In this document: positions 34,342-42,785 of the stretch, piece after piece | Layout of the letters: each line of letters opens with the position of its first letter | Position numbering within the stretch: position 1 is the first letter of the stretch | NCBI RefSeq assembly: GCF_009650095.1 | Contig: NZ_CP045915.1 | Coordinates: forward strand, 3,038,001 to 3,102,000 | DNA length: 64,000 bases | From: Gracilibacillus salitolerans | GTDB taxonomy: Bacteria; Bacillota; Bacilli; Bacillales; Amphibacillaceae | Direction: 5' to 3' | Translations under genes and position numbers: made by a program | The notes under the pieces: model-generated | Told to the model about the DNA's origin: nothing | Databases searched by the model: none | The model's input: only the letters and a program-made list of their open reading frames with translations

Positions 34342-34587
34342 TTATTGCCCTAGAAAATAATAGCCAACAGCCATAAAAATAAAAAAGCTTAAACTCATTA
34401 TTCCATTCAATATAATAAGGAACCAATTCTTTGTAAGAACCGCAAAAATAACACCTAATGGACCAATAATATAAGTTAACGTCCAGAAAGGACTGCTTAT
34501 TTCAAAAAAGATGTTTGGAGTCCATAATATTAATCAAATAATAAAACAGCTCCACGATAAATATATGTAGTTTTTCGATTTTGACAT
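34342..34587 (-). pseudogene. Small membrane protein gene with in-frame TGA
   Basis: ATG at 34587 sits 7 nt behind AAGGTG. The frame reads MSKSKNYIYLSWSCFII, meets TGA at codon 18, then continues in the same frame with LILWTPNIFFEISSPFW, a hydrophobic segment and FFIFMAVGYYFLGQ to TAA at 34342. The 82-codon span with good membrane character on both sides of the TGA suggests a nonsense mutation in a once-intact gene. It follows the 34636 gene by 48 nt. Confidence 0.55.
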
Positions 34588-34635
34588 ATCCCAACACCTT
34601 CTCCGTTAGTGTAATAATTTTTGATAGAAGAATTA

Positions 34636-34872
34636 TTACATATGCACTTTTTTATGTTTTTTCTCTAACACGAATTTAGCGACAAGTTCACTTGTAAAAA
34701 ACACTGCCAATCCTGATAGCAGTAAATTAATTGATTTAATATCGATAGCTTTATCAAATAGATCAAGAAGAAGGCTATCCACTAAAAGGAATACCGACCA
34801 ATAGACAAATGTACAATAATAAGCAATATTAACACTTGTATTGTCTTTACTTTTACTAGGTTTAAAAAACAT
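34636..34872 (-). CDS. Small membrane protein, 78 residues
   Basis: Two hydrophobic segments (about residues 16-38 and 45-62) with a basic end VLEKKHKKVHM. ATG follows AAGGAG by 8 nt. Family not recognised. First of a two-gene unit with the interrupted gene at 34342. Confidence 0.65.
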   Translation of the reverse strand: MFFKPSKSKDNTSVNIAYYCTFVYWSVFLLVDSLLLDLFDKAIDIKSINLLLSGLAVFFTSELVAKFVLEKKHKKVHM

Positions 34873-35211
34873 GACTTTTGCTCCTTAGTTACTCTTTTCT
34901 ATAAAATGGAAATGGATATACGCTAATTGTAAGCTATAGAAAACTATTCTTCAACAGGACACCTACATTACTTCATACAACAAAATATGCTTATACATTT
35001 GGCTTTCCATTTCCATTTGTAACCATTTACAGCGAAACTAGTTCTGACTTCATTATACAGCATCTATCTGTAAACAATTCTTATTCAGTTAACATAGCCT
35101 CTTTGATTGCAAATATTATTTTAATCTATCTTGTCGTAACATGTATTAGGAAAATTTTAAAAAAACCACAAATATCAACCACTATTTCTCATATGCATTC
35201 CTAACAAACAG
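34873..35211. other. Intergenic region between gerE and the small membrane genes
   Basis: No gene seen. A 13-bp inverted repeat (AAATGGAAATGGA near 34907 and TCCATTTCCATTT near 35008) is the only structure I find. Confidence 0.4.
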
Positions 35212-35246
35212 AAAAACCAGTTATTCCTATGTAGAATAACTGGTTT
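35212..35246 (-). terminator. Terminator after gerE
   Basis: AAAACCAGTTATTC-7 nt-GAATAACTGGTTTT followed by T and a T-rich stretch on the minus strand, 4 nt past the gerE stop. Confidence 0.85.
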
Positions 35247-35250
35247 TCAT

Positions 35251-35475
35251 CTAAAGCTCTAACTCGCCCATTCGCAATAACTCCACTACAGCTTGCGAGC
35301 GCCCCTTAACACCCAACTTCTGCATTGCGTTTGAGATATGATTCCTCACCGTTTTTTGCGAAATAAATAATTCTTGGGCGATTTCCTTTGTTGTTTTGTC
35401 CTGTACTAGTAGCTCAAATACTTCTCTTTCCCTTTTCGTTAGTAATTGCTTCGGCTTGTAGTCATTATCTTTCAA
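35251..35475 (-). CDS. gerE: GerE, late spore-coat transcription regulator
   Basis: 74 residues, the same length as B. subtilis GerE and nearly identical to it from LLTKREREVFELLVQDKTT to the end. It is a stand-alone LuxR-type helix-turn-helix (recognition part SQKTVRNHISNAMQKL) that works with sigma-K in the mother cell to switch late coat genes on or off. The start is TTG, 9 nt behind AAGGAGG. A sigma-K-like promoter lies upstream, as expected. It sits at the edge of the spore-surface island. Confidence 0.96.
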   Translation of the reverse strand: MKDNDYKPKQLLTKREREVFELLVQDKTTKEIAQELFISQKTVRNHISNAMQKLGVKGRSQAVVELLRMGELEL

Positions 35476-35539
35476 ATGTGAACCCCTCCTTGCTAACTTT
35501 AGGGCGTTGAAAATAAGAGGGTAATTACTTAGTCAATCT

Positions 35540-35567
35540 TATAATATGTCAACCACAGAGAAGTTGT
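35540..35567 (-). promoter_or_regulatory. Sigma-K-like promoter for gerE
   Basis: AC (35566-35567), 17-nt spacer, CATATTATA (35540-35548) on the minus strand, about 65 nt before the TTG start. Full match to AC-16/17-CATAnnnTA. Confidence 0.78.
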
Positions 35568-35770
35568 GCTCTACAAACGTCTAAATTGGCGACAAGTTTT
35601 TATTATTAGTTATTTATGCTAATTTTCATTTAAATTTGCTTGAAAGGTACATGCTACATCTAGATCATCGTCTCCATATTTTCTCACACCTTCTAGTGGT
35701 ACATAATAACTTATGATTGCTTGATGAACTTTGTTATCAACTGGCGTTCATTTATTATTAATACTACAGA

Positions 35771-35865
35771 TGTTTACTGGAAATTTTATGGATTCACTTG
35801 CAACTTTGGGGACTTTACTGGCAACCTCGAGGCTTTTAGTGGCAACTTCAACTTCCAGAAGCAAC
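35771..35865. repeat. Degenerate 20-bp tandem repeat
   Basis: Four to five units in register: 35771, 35791, 35811, 35831 and a decayed one at 35851. Each resembles GacTTTacTGGCAACtTtgg. It lies between the sdhB terminator and the gerE promoter. Overlapping short frames do not look like real proteins. Confidence 0.55.
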
Positions 35866-35898
35866 AAAAAACCCTCTCCATCACTGGAGAAGGGTTTT
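35866..35898 (-). terminator. Terminator of the sdh operon
   Basis: AAAACCCTTCTCCA and its near complement (GGAGAGGGTTTT) with a run of T on the minus strand, 10 nt past the sdhB stop. Confidence 0.88.
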
Positions 35899-35908
35899 CA
35901 ATTCGATA

Positions 35909-36670
35909 TTAATATGCGTTGTCGCTTCCGAAGAAGTTTTTGAATGATTGAATGTTAGTATCGCGGTTTAGTGCTGCGATGGAAGTTGTTAAAGGAATAC
36001 CTTTTGGACAAACTTGTACGCAGTTTTGTGAGTTACCACATCCGGAGATGCCACCATCGTCCATTAATGCTTCTAAACGTTCGCTCTTGTTCATTTCACC
36101 AGTAGGATGAGAATTGAACAGGCGCACTTGTGATAGTGGTGCAGGTCCGATGAAATCAGACTTGCTGTTTACGTTTGGACATGCTTCTAGGCAAACACCA
36201 CATGTCATACATTTGGATAATTCGTATGCCCATTGACGTTTTTTCTCCGGCATTCTAGGTCCTGGACCAAGATCATGGGTACCGTCGATTGGAACCCATG
36301 CTTTAACCTTTTTCAGAGAGTCAAACATACGACTGCGGTCTACAACCAAGTCACGAACAACCGGGAATGTCGACATTGGTGCGACACGGATTGGTTGTTC
36401 CAATTTATCTACAAGTGTAGAACAAGCTTGACGTGGTTCCCCATTAATTACCATCGAACAAGCCCCGCAAACTTCTTCTAAACAGTTAGACTCCCATTGA
36501 ACTGGTGCTACAGATCCTCCATTTGCATTAACTGGATTTTTCTGTGTTTCCATTAATGCGGAGATTATATTCATATTCTTACGGTAAGTTACCTTGAAAG
36601 TCTCCTCATAGGGAGGAGAATCAGGGCTATCTTGACGAGTTACTATAAGTGTTAATTTCTCCTCTGCCAT
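35909..36670 (-). CDS. sdhB: Succinate dehydrogenase iron-sulfur subunit
   Basis: 253 residues. Ligands for three clusters are visible: 2Fe-2S (CLEEVCGACS and C in RQAC), 4Fe-4S (CMTCGVCLEACP) and 3Fe-4S (CGNSQNCVQVCPKGIP). It passes electrons from SdhA to the cytochrome b subunit and menaquinone at the inner face of the membrane. Starts 16 nt after sdhA. Final gene of sdhCAB. Confidence 0.97.
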   Translation of the reverse strand: MAEEKLTLIVTRQDSPDSPPYEETFKVTYRKNMNIISALMETQKNPVNANGGSVAPVQWESNCLEEVCGACSMVINGEPRQACSTLVDKLEQPIRVAPMSTFPVVRDLVVDRSRMFDSLKKVKAWVPIDGTHDLGPGPRMPEKKRQWAYELSKCMTCGVCLEACPNVNSKSDFIGPAPLSQVRLFNSHPTGEMNKSERLEALMDDGGISGCGNSQNCVQVCPKGIPLTTSIAALNRDTNIQSFKNFFGSDNAY

Positions 36671-36686
36671 TTCTCGCTACCCCCTT

Positions 36687-38438
36687 TTATTTTTTCTTAC
36701 TGTAGTCACGTTTTCTAGGTTTAATAAGTGATACATCAACATCTTCATATTCGAATTTCGGTGCTTTTGTAGCTTCGTCGAAGGATGCTTTTGTTGTTTT
36801 AAGCCATTCTTCATCATTACGATCAGGGAATTCCGGTTTGTAATGTGCGCCACGGCTTTCATTACGGTTATAAGCTCCTTGTGTAATAACGCGTGCTAAA
36901 TGAAGCATGTTTTTCAACTGACGAGTAAACATAACACCAGAGTTATTCCAACGTGATGTATCGTCCATATTGATGTTATCCCAACGTTCTATTAGTTCCT
37001 GAATTTTTTCATCTGTTTTCAATAGTTTCTCGTTGTCTCGTACAACGGTTACGTTATCTGTCATCCATTCACCTAGCTCTTTATGGATTTGATACGCATT
37101 CTCGTCACCGCGCATATTTAATAACGCTTCGAATTTTTCTACTTCTTCTTTTAAATGGTTATCAAATAACGTGGAAGGTACGTCTTCAACTGTTTTTTCC
37201 AGACCATCCATGTATTTAATCGCATTAGGTCCGGCAACCATACCACCGTAGATGGATGATAGTAACGAGTTTGCACCTAGACGGTTTGCACCGTGTTGTG
37301 AATAATCACACTCACCAGCAGCAAAAATACCAGGAATATTTGACATTTGATCAAAATCAACCCACAGACCACCCATAGAGTAGTGTACTGCCGGGAAGAT
37401 TTTCATTGGTACTTTACGAGGGTCTTCCCCAACAAACTTCTCGTAAATTTCAATGATACCACCAAGTTTAACATCTAATTCTTTTGGATCTTTGTGTGAA
37501 AGATCTAGGTATACCATGTTTTCACCATTGATACCTAATTTTTGATTGACACACACATCAAAAATTTCACGTGTAGCAATATCACGAGGTACAAGGTTAC
37601 CGTATGCCGGGTATTTCTCTTCTAAGAAATACCATGGTTCTCCATCTTTATAAGTCCAAACCCGACCACCTTCTCCACGTGCAGATTCACTCATCAGACG
37701 AAGTTTATCATCCCCTGGAATTGCAGTTGGGTGGATTTGAATGAACTCACCATTGGCATAAATTCCACCTTGTAAGTAAAGAGCTGCAGCGGCAGAACCT
37801 GTATTAATAACAGAATTGGTAGATTTACCAAAGATAATACCAGGTCCACCAGACGCTAAAATAGTAGCGTCAGCTTTAAATGCTTTGAGTTCATGAGATT
37901 TGATGTTTTGACCGATAACCCCTCGTCCAACACCTTCATCATCAATGATGGCTGAAATGAATTCCCAGCCTTCGTATTTTGTTACTAATCCTTGTACTTC
38001 ATAGCGACGAACCTGTTCGTCTAATGCATATAATAATTGTTGCCCTGTTGTCGCACCGGCATATGCTGTGCGGTGATGCTGTGTACCACCGAAACGACGG
38101 AAGTCAAGTAAACCTTCTGGCGTACGGTTAAACATAACTCCCATACGATCCAGCATATGTATAATCCCAGGTGCAGCTTCACACATTGCTTTTACTGGAG
38201 GTTGATTGGCTAAAAAGTCACCACCGTAAACTGTATCATCAAAGTGTTCCCAAGGAGAATCGCCTTCCCCTTTTGTATTTACTGCACCGTTAATTCCGCC
38301 TTGTGCACAAACAGAGTGAGACCTTTTTACAGGTACAATTGATAATAAATCAACGTGTACGCCTGCTTCTGCTGCTTTAATTGTGGCCATTAAACCTGCT
38401 AGACCACCACCAACAATAACAATATTGCGATCACTCAT
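36687..38438 (-). CDS. sdhA: Succinate dehydrogenase flavoprotein subunit
   Basis: 583 residues. FAD-binding GGGLAGLMATIKAAE at the N terminus, the covalent flavin histidine region RSHSVCAQGGINGA, and active-site residues in HPTAIPGDD and SESARGEGGR. Oxidises succinate to fumarate in the citric acid cycle. Length and the C-terminal RNESRGAHYKPEFPDR segment fit the Bacillus enzyme. ATG follows GGAGTGAG. Confidence 0.98.
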   Translation of the reverse strand: MSDRNIVIVGGGLAGLMATIKAAEAGVHVDLLSIVPVKRSHSVCAQGGINGAVNTKGEGDSPWEHFDDTVYGGDFLANQPPVKAMCEAAPGIIHMLDRMGVMFNRTPEGLLDFRRFGGTQHHRTAYAGATTGQQLLYALDEQVRRYEVQGLVTKYEGWEFISAIIDDEGVGRGVIGQNIKSHELKAFKADATILASGGPGIIFGKSTNSVINTGSAAAALYLQGGIYANGEFIQIHPTAIPGDDKLRLMSESARGEGGRVWTYKDGEPWYFLEEKYPAYGNLVPRDIATREIFDVCVNQKLGINGENMVYLDLSHKDPKELDVKLGGIIEIYEKFVGEDPRKVPMKIFPAVHYSMGGLWVDFDQMSNIPGIFAAGECDYSQHGANRLGANSLLSSIYGGMVAGPNAIKYMDGLEKTVEDVPSTLFDNHLKEEVEKFEALLNMRGDENAYQIHKELGEWMTDNVTVVRDNEKLLKTDEKIQELIERWDNINMDDTSRWNNSGVMFTRQLKNMLHLARVITQGAYNRNESRGAHYKPEFPDRNDEEWLKTTKASFDEATKAPKFEYEDVDVSLIKPRKRDYSKKK

Positions 38439-38470
38439 TTATACTCACTCCCTTTACTCCCTACTACTTA

Positions 38471-39079
38471 TTAAACGAACGCGAACAATGCGCGAATACC
38501 GATATATGTTACGGCTAAGAAAACTAATAGTGTTGCATATGTAGCAATCTTTTGTGAGCGTGGTGTAACAGTAACACCCCAGCTTACTAAAAAGCTCCAA
38601 AGACCATTTGCGAAGTGGAATGTAGTTGAAACTACACCAATCACATAGAACCAAAACATTACTGGATTAGCTAAAATATTTTCCATTAATCCGTAATTCA
38701 ATTCCTCAGTTCCCATTCCAATTTGAACACGTGTCTCCCATACGTGCCACACAATAAAAACAAGTGTAATGATACCTGTAATTCGTTGCAGATAGAACAT
38801 CCAATTACGGAAGAAGCCGTAGCGACTTACATTATTTTTTGCAACAAATACGATATACACACCTAATACTGCGTGGAATATAATAGGAAGAAAAATAATG
38901 AAGATTTCAAGCATGAGCCGGAATGGTAAATCATGCATAAATTGTGCTGCTGTGTTAAAGCTTTCAGGACCATAAACTGCAAAATGGTTTACAACCAAGT
39001 GCTGAATTAAAAAGACCCCGATTGGCACAACTCCTAATAGCGAATGTAACCTGCGATAAAAAAATTCCCTATTTTCCAC
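38471..39079 (-). CDS. sdhC: Succinate dehydrogenase cytochrome b558 subunit
   Basis: 202 residues with five membrane helices (about 10-30, 55-80, 90-115, 130-152, 170-195). Several histidines (HSLLG, QHLVVNH, FHAVLG, HVWETR, HFANG) supply two haem ligands, as in the di-haem B-type anchor of B. subtilis. It binds the SdhAB dimer to the membrane and reduces menaquinone. GTG start behind a G-rich binding site. First gene of the operon. Confidence 0.95.
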   Translation of the reverse strand: MENREFFYRRLHSLLGVVPIGVFLIQHLVVNHFAVYGPESFNTAAQFMHDLPFRLMLEIFIIFLPIIFHAVLGVYIVFVAKNNVSRYGFFRNWMFYLQRITGIITLVFIVWHVWETRVQIGMGTEELNYGLMENILANPVMFWFYVIGVVSTTFHFANGLWSFLVSWGVTVTPRSQKIATYATLLVFLAVTYIGIRALFAFV

Positions 39080-39147
39080 CTTTTGTGTACCCCCCTCTAG
39101 TTCAACTTAAATTCAACATACGACACTTTTTTCGCTTTTAAACATTT

Positions 39148-39161
39148 TAAAGCGCTTTACA
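39148..39161 (-). promoter_or_regulatory. CcpA-site-like palindrome in the sdh leader
   Basis: TGTAAAGCGCTTTA, a near palindrome about 80 nt after the predicted start of transcription. It resembles a catabolite responsive element but the spacing to the central CG is one base too long, so the call is weak. B. subtilis sdh is known to be CcpA-repressed. Confidence 0.3.
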
Positions 39162-39243
39162 TCCCGTTGTACGGATTCTTTTTTCGTTTCATCCCTCTCA
39201 CGAGACATCCCATCCAAAGATTTCGTATATTGTTACCACAACT

Positions 39244-39272
39244 ATTGTACTTCTATCAGGAAAAAGCGTCAA
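39244..39272 (-). promoter_or_regulatory. Sigma-A promoter of sdhCAB
   Basis: TTGACG, 17-nt spacer, TACAAT on the minus strand. It implies a leader of about 155 nt before sdhC. Confidence 0.7.
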
Positions 39273-39344
39273 GAAAACGAATTCTTTTTCTTCAAACATT
39301 TGTCGATTAATAATAGATAAATGGAGAAAGTTACTTTTGAACGA

Positions 39345-39373
39345 TTGCAGAAAAGGTTAAAAAAGAGGATAAT
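39345..39373 (+). promoter_or_regulatory. Sigma-A promoter of yslB
   Basis: TTGCAG, 17-nt spacer, GATAAT on the plus strand, about 50 nt before the GTG of yslB. Divergent from the sdh promoter. Confidence 0.55.
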
Positions 39374-39422
39374 AGGTAGTAAAGAGTTAGGTTCTGATTG
39401 AGGTAAGAGAGGGGACAATCAA

Positions 39423-39848
39423 GTGACAAATAAAAAAACAAACATTGCTACAGTACTTGCCAACCTTCAAACAACTAGCAGTGGCTATGACTTAATTCGA
39501 TATGTCGGATTACCAGATATGCTAGGACAGGAGTCCGATCTTATTTTATATGTCATGGGCAAAAATTTGGCCAGACAGGCGGAATGTGCATCAATAGTAG
39601 AAATACAGGAGTTTTTTCAACATGTCGGCTGGGGAGAGTTATTGTTAGCAAATGAAAAGCGGCGTGGTTTTATTTATGAGCTAGGCGGTAATTTGATTAA
39701 AGCTCGACTGCAAATGTTAAAAGAAATTGACTTTCAACTAGAAGCAGGATTTCTAGCTGAATCAATGTACCATATAACCAATAAAAACTGTGAATGTGTA
39801 GCAGAAATCAATAAAGATCACGTTATTTTACACGCTCTACATAATTAA
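39423..39848 (+). CDS. yslB: YslB family protein (DUF2507)
   Basis: 141 residues of the V4R/bacteriochlorophyll-reductase-like small-ligand fold found in Bacillaceae next to sdhC. The protein contains GYDLIRYVGLPDMLG, GWGELLLANEKRRGF and C-terminal NKNCECVAEI. No enzyme motif. Its function is unknown in B. subtilis too. GTG start behind GAGGGG. It lies divergently from sdhC and faces uvrC. Confidence 0.85.
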   Translation: MTNKKTNIATVLANLQTTSSGYDLIRYVGLPDMLGQESDLILYVMGKNLARQAECASIVEIQEFFQHVGWGELLLANEKRRGFIYELGGNLIKARLQMLKEIDFQLEAGFLAESMYHITNKNCECVAEINKDHVILHALHN

Positions 39849-39920
39849 AGCCCCTTATTCCTAATGTCGGCTAAATACGGCCACGACCTGTGGCCAACAC
39901 CGACATTTTCGAAAAGGGGC
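39847..39920. terminator. Nested bidirectional terminator between yslB and uvrC
   Basis: Three stacked helices: AAAGCCCCTT with AAGGGGC (39847/39914), AATGTCGG with CCGACATT (39863/39900) and GGCCAC with GTGGCC (39879/39890). Together they form a 74-nt rod between convergent genes, with short T/A runs at both ends. Confidence 0.75.
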
Positions 39921-39921
39921 A

Positions 39922-41703
39922 TTATTCTTCTTCTTGGAGATGTTGTAATATATTTTCCGCAATTGGTCTCGGAATCCCTAGTTTTACAATGGAGTCGACC
40001 GATGCCTCTTCTATCTCCTTTACAGATTTAAAATGAGTAAGTAATAATTTCTTCCGCTGTGCACCTACTCCATCAATATCATCTAATTTGGAACGGAAGG
40101 CACTTTTTCCTCTGAGCTGTCGGTGAAAGGTAATGGCAAATCGGTGTACTTCATCCTGAATCCGTTGAATAAAATAAAATTCTTGTGAACGCCGATCTAA
40201 CTCGACTACTTCTGGTGGATCTCCGTACAATAATTCGCTTGTCCGGTGTTTGTCATCTTTTGCTAAACCACAAAGTGGAATATCTAACCCTAATTCATTC
40301 TCTAGTACGTCAACAGCTGCCGACATCTGCCCTTTTGCCCCATCAACAAGAATTAAATCCGGTAATGGTGCTCCTTCTTTTAATACCCTGGTGTATCGTC
40401 TGCGTATCACCTCACGCATGGTCTCATAATCATCAGGACCATCTACCTGTTTAATTTTATATTTACGATAATCCTTTTTTGCTGGCTTACCGTCAACAAA
40501 AACGACCATCGCTGATACCGGGTCCGTTCCCTGAATATTAGAGTTATCAAAGGATTCAATACGATGTGGCGTCTCAATGTGAAGTTTTTCGCCCAGGCTT
40601 TCAACAGCGCGAATGGTACGTTCTTCATTTCGTTCAATCAAACTGAATTTTTCCTGTAAGGCAATTTCCGCATTTTTCTTTGCTAATTCTACTAATTCTT
40701 TTTTGCGTCCTCGCATTGGAATATGAACATCTACATCTAATAATTGCTTTAATAAATCCACATCTGTTGGAATCGGTACGAGAATATGTTTTGGTTTCGG
40801 ATGGTGATGGTGCATGTAAAAACTTCCGATAAAACTTAGGAAAGTTTCCTCTGCTTCATCATAAAACGGAAATAACGAAATATCACGTTCGATTAATTTT
40901 CCTTGACGTATAAAGAATACCTGAACACACATCCAGCCCTTGTCATAGGTGAAGTTAAACACATCTCGATCGACCTGATCTTTCATGGTCATTTTTTGTT
41001 GTTCCATTACCGATTCAATATGCTGAATCAGATCACGAAATTCTTTGGCCCGCTCGAAATTTAAATCCTCAGAAGCTGTTAGCATTTTTTCTTTTAATTC
41101 TGTTTTTATTTTTCCGTGCCCACCGTTTAAAAAGCTTGTGATTTCCTGGGTTATTTTTCGGTATTCTTCCCTAGATGGCGGATTATCGGAGCATGCCAAG
41201 CATTGATCCATATGATAATAAAGACAATGCCGCCCTTTTGGATTATTGCATTTTCGTAAAGGGTATAACCGATCTAACAGCTTTTTTGTTTCCCTCGCTG
41301 CCAAAACATTAGGATAAGGACCGAAATACTTCCCCTTATCTTTTTTGACTTTTCTCGTAATAATTAAGCGTGGATGCCGTTCGTTGGTAATTTTTAAAAA
41401 GGGATAAGATTTATCATCTTTCAACAATACATTATATCTCGGGTCATATTTTTTGATTAAGTTCATTTCAAGAATCAATGCTTCGATCTCTGAACTTGTG
41501 ACGATATATTCGAAATCTTTAATCTCACGGACGAGACGCTGTGTTTTTTGATCATTAGCTCCAATAAAATAAGAACGCACCCGATTACGAAGGATTTTCG
41601 ACTTCCCAACATAGATAACTGTTCCATGCTTATCCTTCATTAAATAACAGCCAGGTTGCGCTGGTAACACTGCTAATTTCTCCTTAATATGGTCGTTCAC
41701 CAC
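39922..41703 (-). CDS. uvrC: Excinuclease ABC subunit C
   Basis: 593 residues with the complete UvrC layout. The GIY-YIG nuclease at residues 13-90 ([19 protein letters not shown]) makes the 3' incision, a UvrB-binding UVR helix pair lies near 205-235, the RNase H-like nuclease for the 5' incision contains [11 protein letters not shown], and tandem helix-hairpin-helix motifs close the protein ([15 protein letters not shown]). Acts in nucleotide excision repair. GTG start behind a G-rich site. Follows trxA as in B. subtilis. Confidence 0.97.
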   Translation of the reverse strand: MVNDHIKEKLAVLPAQPGCYLMKDKHGTVIYVGKSKILRNRVRSYFIGANDQKTQRLVREIKDFEYIVTSSEIEALILEMNLIKKYDPRYNVLLKDDKSYPFLKITNERHPRLIITRKVKKDKGKYFGPYPNVLAARETKKLLDRLYPLRKCNNPKGRHCLYYHMDQCLACSDNPPSREEYRKITQEITSFLNGGHGKIKTELKEKMLTASEDLNFERAKEFRDLIQHIESVMEQQKMTMKDQVDRDVFNFTYDKGWMCVQVFFIRQGKLIERDISLFPFYDEAEETFLSFIGSFYMHHHHPKPKHILVPIPTDVDLLKQLLDVDVHIPMRGRKKELVELAKKNAEIALQEKFSLIERNEERTIRAVESLGEKLHIETPHRIESFDNSNIQGTDPVSAMVVFVDGKPAKKDYRKYKIKQVDGPDDYETMREVIRRRYTRVLKEGAPLPDLILVDGAKGQMSAAVDVLENELGLDIPLCGLAKDDKHRTSELLYGDPPEVVELDRRSQEFYFIQRIQDEVHRFAITFHRQLRGKSAFRSKLDDIDGVGAQRKKLLLTHFKSVKEIEEASVDSIVKLGIPRPIAENILQHLQEEE

Positions 41704-41776
41704 TTCACCCCCCTAGATTGCATGATATCTTTTTCTCTCTATTCTTTATTTTTCGATCTAAACATTATTATAATAC

Positions 41777-41839
41777 AAAAAAAGACTCTTTCCGTAAAGA
41801 ATCCCTTATTATAGTATAAGATCACTATAATAAGGGATT
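41777..41839 (-). terminator. Two overlapping hairpins after trxA
   Basis: A 16-bp perfect stem (41800-41815 with 41824-41839) is followed by an 8-bp stem with T7 (41784-41803). They share bases 41800-41803, so only one can be complete at a time. The second is a standard terminator between trxA and uvrC. Confidence 0.75.
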
Positions 41840-41850
41840 ATCACGTTCTA

Positions 41851-42165
41851 TTATGCGTGTTTGTTGATTAACTCAACAAGTGCTTCTTTTGGTTGGTAAC
41901 CAACAACTTGGTCAACTACTTCTCCGTCTTTGAAAAGTAGAAGTGTTGGAATACTCATCACACCGTATTTTCCAGCTGTTTCTTGGTTTTCATCAACATC
42001 AAGTTTTACAATTTTAACTGTGTCGCTCATTTCACCATCTATTTCTTCAAGGACTGGTGCAATCATTTTACATGGTCCACACCAAGTTGCCCAAAAATCA
42101 GCTATTACTAATCCCTCGCTAGTTTCATTACTAAAAGTGCTATCGTTAGCTGCTACAATTGCCAT
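41851..42165 (-). CDS. trxA: Thioredoxin
   Basis: 104 residues with the redox site WCGPC (Cys29 and Cys32), cis-proline SIPTLLLF and the usual thioredoxin fold. Reduces protein disulfides using thioredoxin reductase. ATG at 42165 lies behind AAGGAGG; the six-residue upstream extension has no site. Monocistronic by its flanking hairpins. Confidence 0.97.
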   Translation of the reverse strand: MAIVAANDSTFSNETSEGLVIADFWATWCGPCKMIAPVLEEIDGEMSDTVKIVKLDVDENQETAGKYGVMSIPTLLLFKDGEVVDQVVGYQPKEALVELINKHA

Positions 42166-42270
42166 TAAGAATTCCTCCTTCATTATTCCGATTTCTTTAC
42201 AAGTATAACATTGACAAAAAAATCATCCTAATACTTTGCTTATAGTTATTATGTTGATAGCAGAAAAATA

Positions 42271-42351
42271 CTATACCGTCATCACATAATAGATTCCAAC
42301 AGCTAAAAAGATGACGGCAATAACGATTAAAACATACGCTAAAGTTTTCAC
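42271..42351 (-). CDS. 26-residue single-pass membrane peptide
   Basis: GTG at 42351 lies behind AAAGGAGTGG. The product is MKTLAYVLIVIAVIFLAVGI plus YYVMTV: one basic residue, then a continuous membrane helix. It starts 13 nt after the yshE stop on the same strand, so it is probably co-transcribed with mutS2 and yshE. Family not recognised; too short for homology by eye. Confidence 0.55.
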   Translation of the reverse strand: MKTLAYVLIVIAVIFLAVGIYYVMTV

Positions 42352-42363
42352 TATGCCACTCCT

Positions 42364-42771
42364 TTACTGGATGCTTGATCCGATAACATAGGATAGCCCA
42401 ACAGAAATAACCAGAGATATAAAACCAACCGCCCGGTTATCATTGGCAATTTCCTGGTCAATTTTATAAGTTGGAGTTAAAAATTCAAATATAAAATACC
42501 CGAACAACAGTAACAGAAAGCCATATCCGCCCCATGCAATGCTTTCTAAGATGGTATCATTGTGTTGGATGGAGTATCGGATGATATTAGCAATTCCAAA
42601 TATTTTTCCACCAGTAGCCATTGCAACACTAAAGTTGCCGCGTTTAATTTCTTCCCAATTCTTATAAGAAGTGACAAGTTCAAAAATAACAAGAAATAAA
42701 ACTAGACATAATATGGCGACACTATATCGGGCTGCGGTTTCGATAAATACATTTCCCCAAAAGTCAGACAT
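42364..42771 (-). CDS. yshE: DUF350 membrane protein YshE
   Basis: 135 residues with four membrane segments (about 14-33, 50-70, 78-98, 115-133) in the duplicated DUF350 pattern, e.g. NFSVAMATGGKIFGIAN and NRAVGFISLVISVG. Function unknown. ATG follows AGGCGATG. Lies 15 nt after mutS2, as in B. subtilis. Confidence 0.88.
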   Translation of the reverse strand: MSDFWGNVFIETAARYSVAILCLVLFLVIFELVTSYKNWEEIKRGNFSVAMATGGKIFGIANIIRYSIQHNDTILESIAWGGYGFLLLLFGYFIFEFLTPTYKIDQEIANDNRAVGFISLVISVGLSYVIGSSIQ

Positions 42772-42785
42772 GACATCGCCTCCTT

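Noticed and set aside
34342..34587. In-frame TGA as selenocysteine
   Set aside because: No SECIS-like hairpin directly after the codon, and the family context gives no redox role; a nonsense mutation is simpler.
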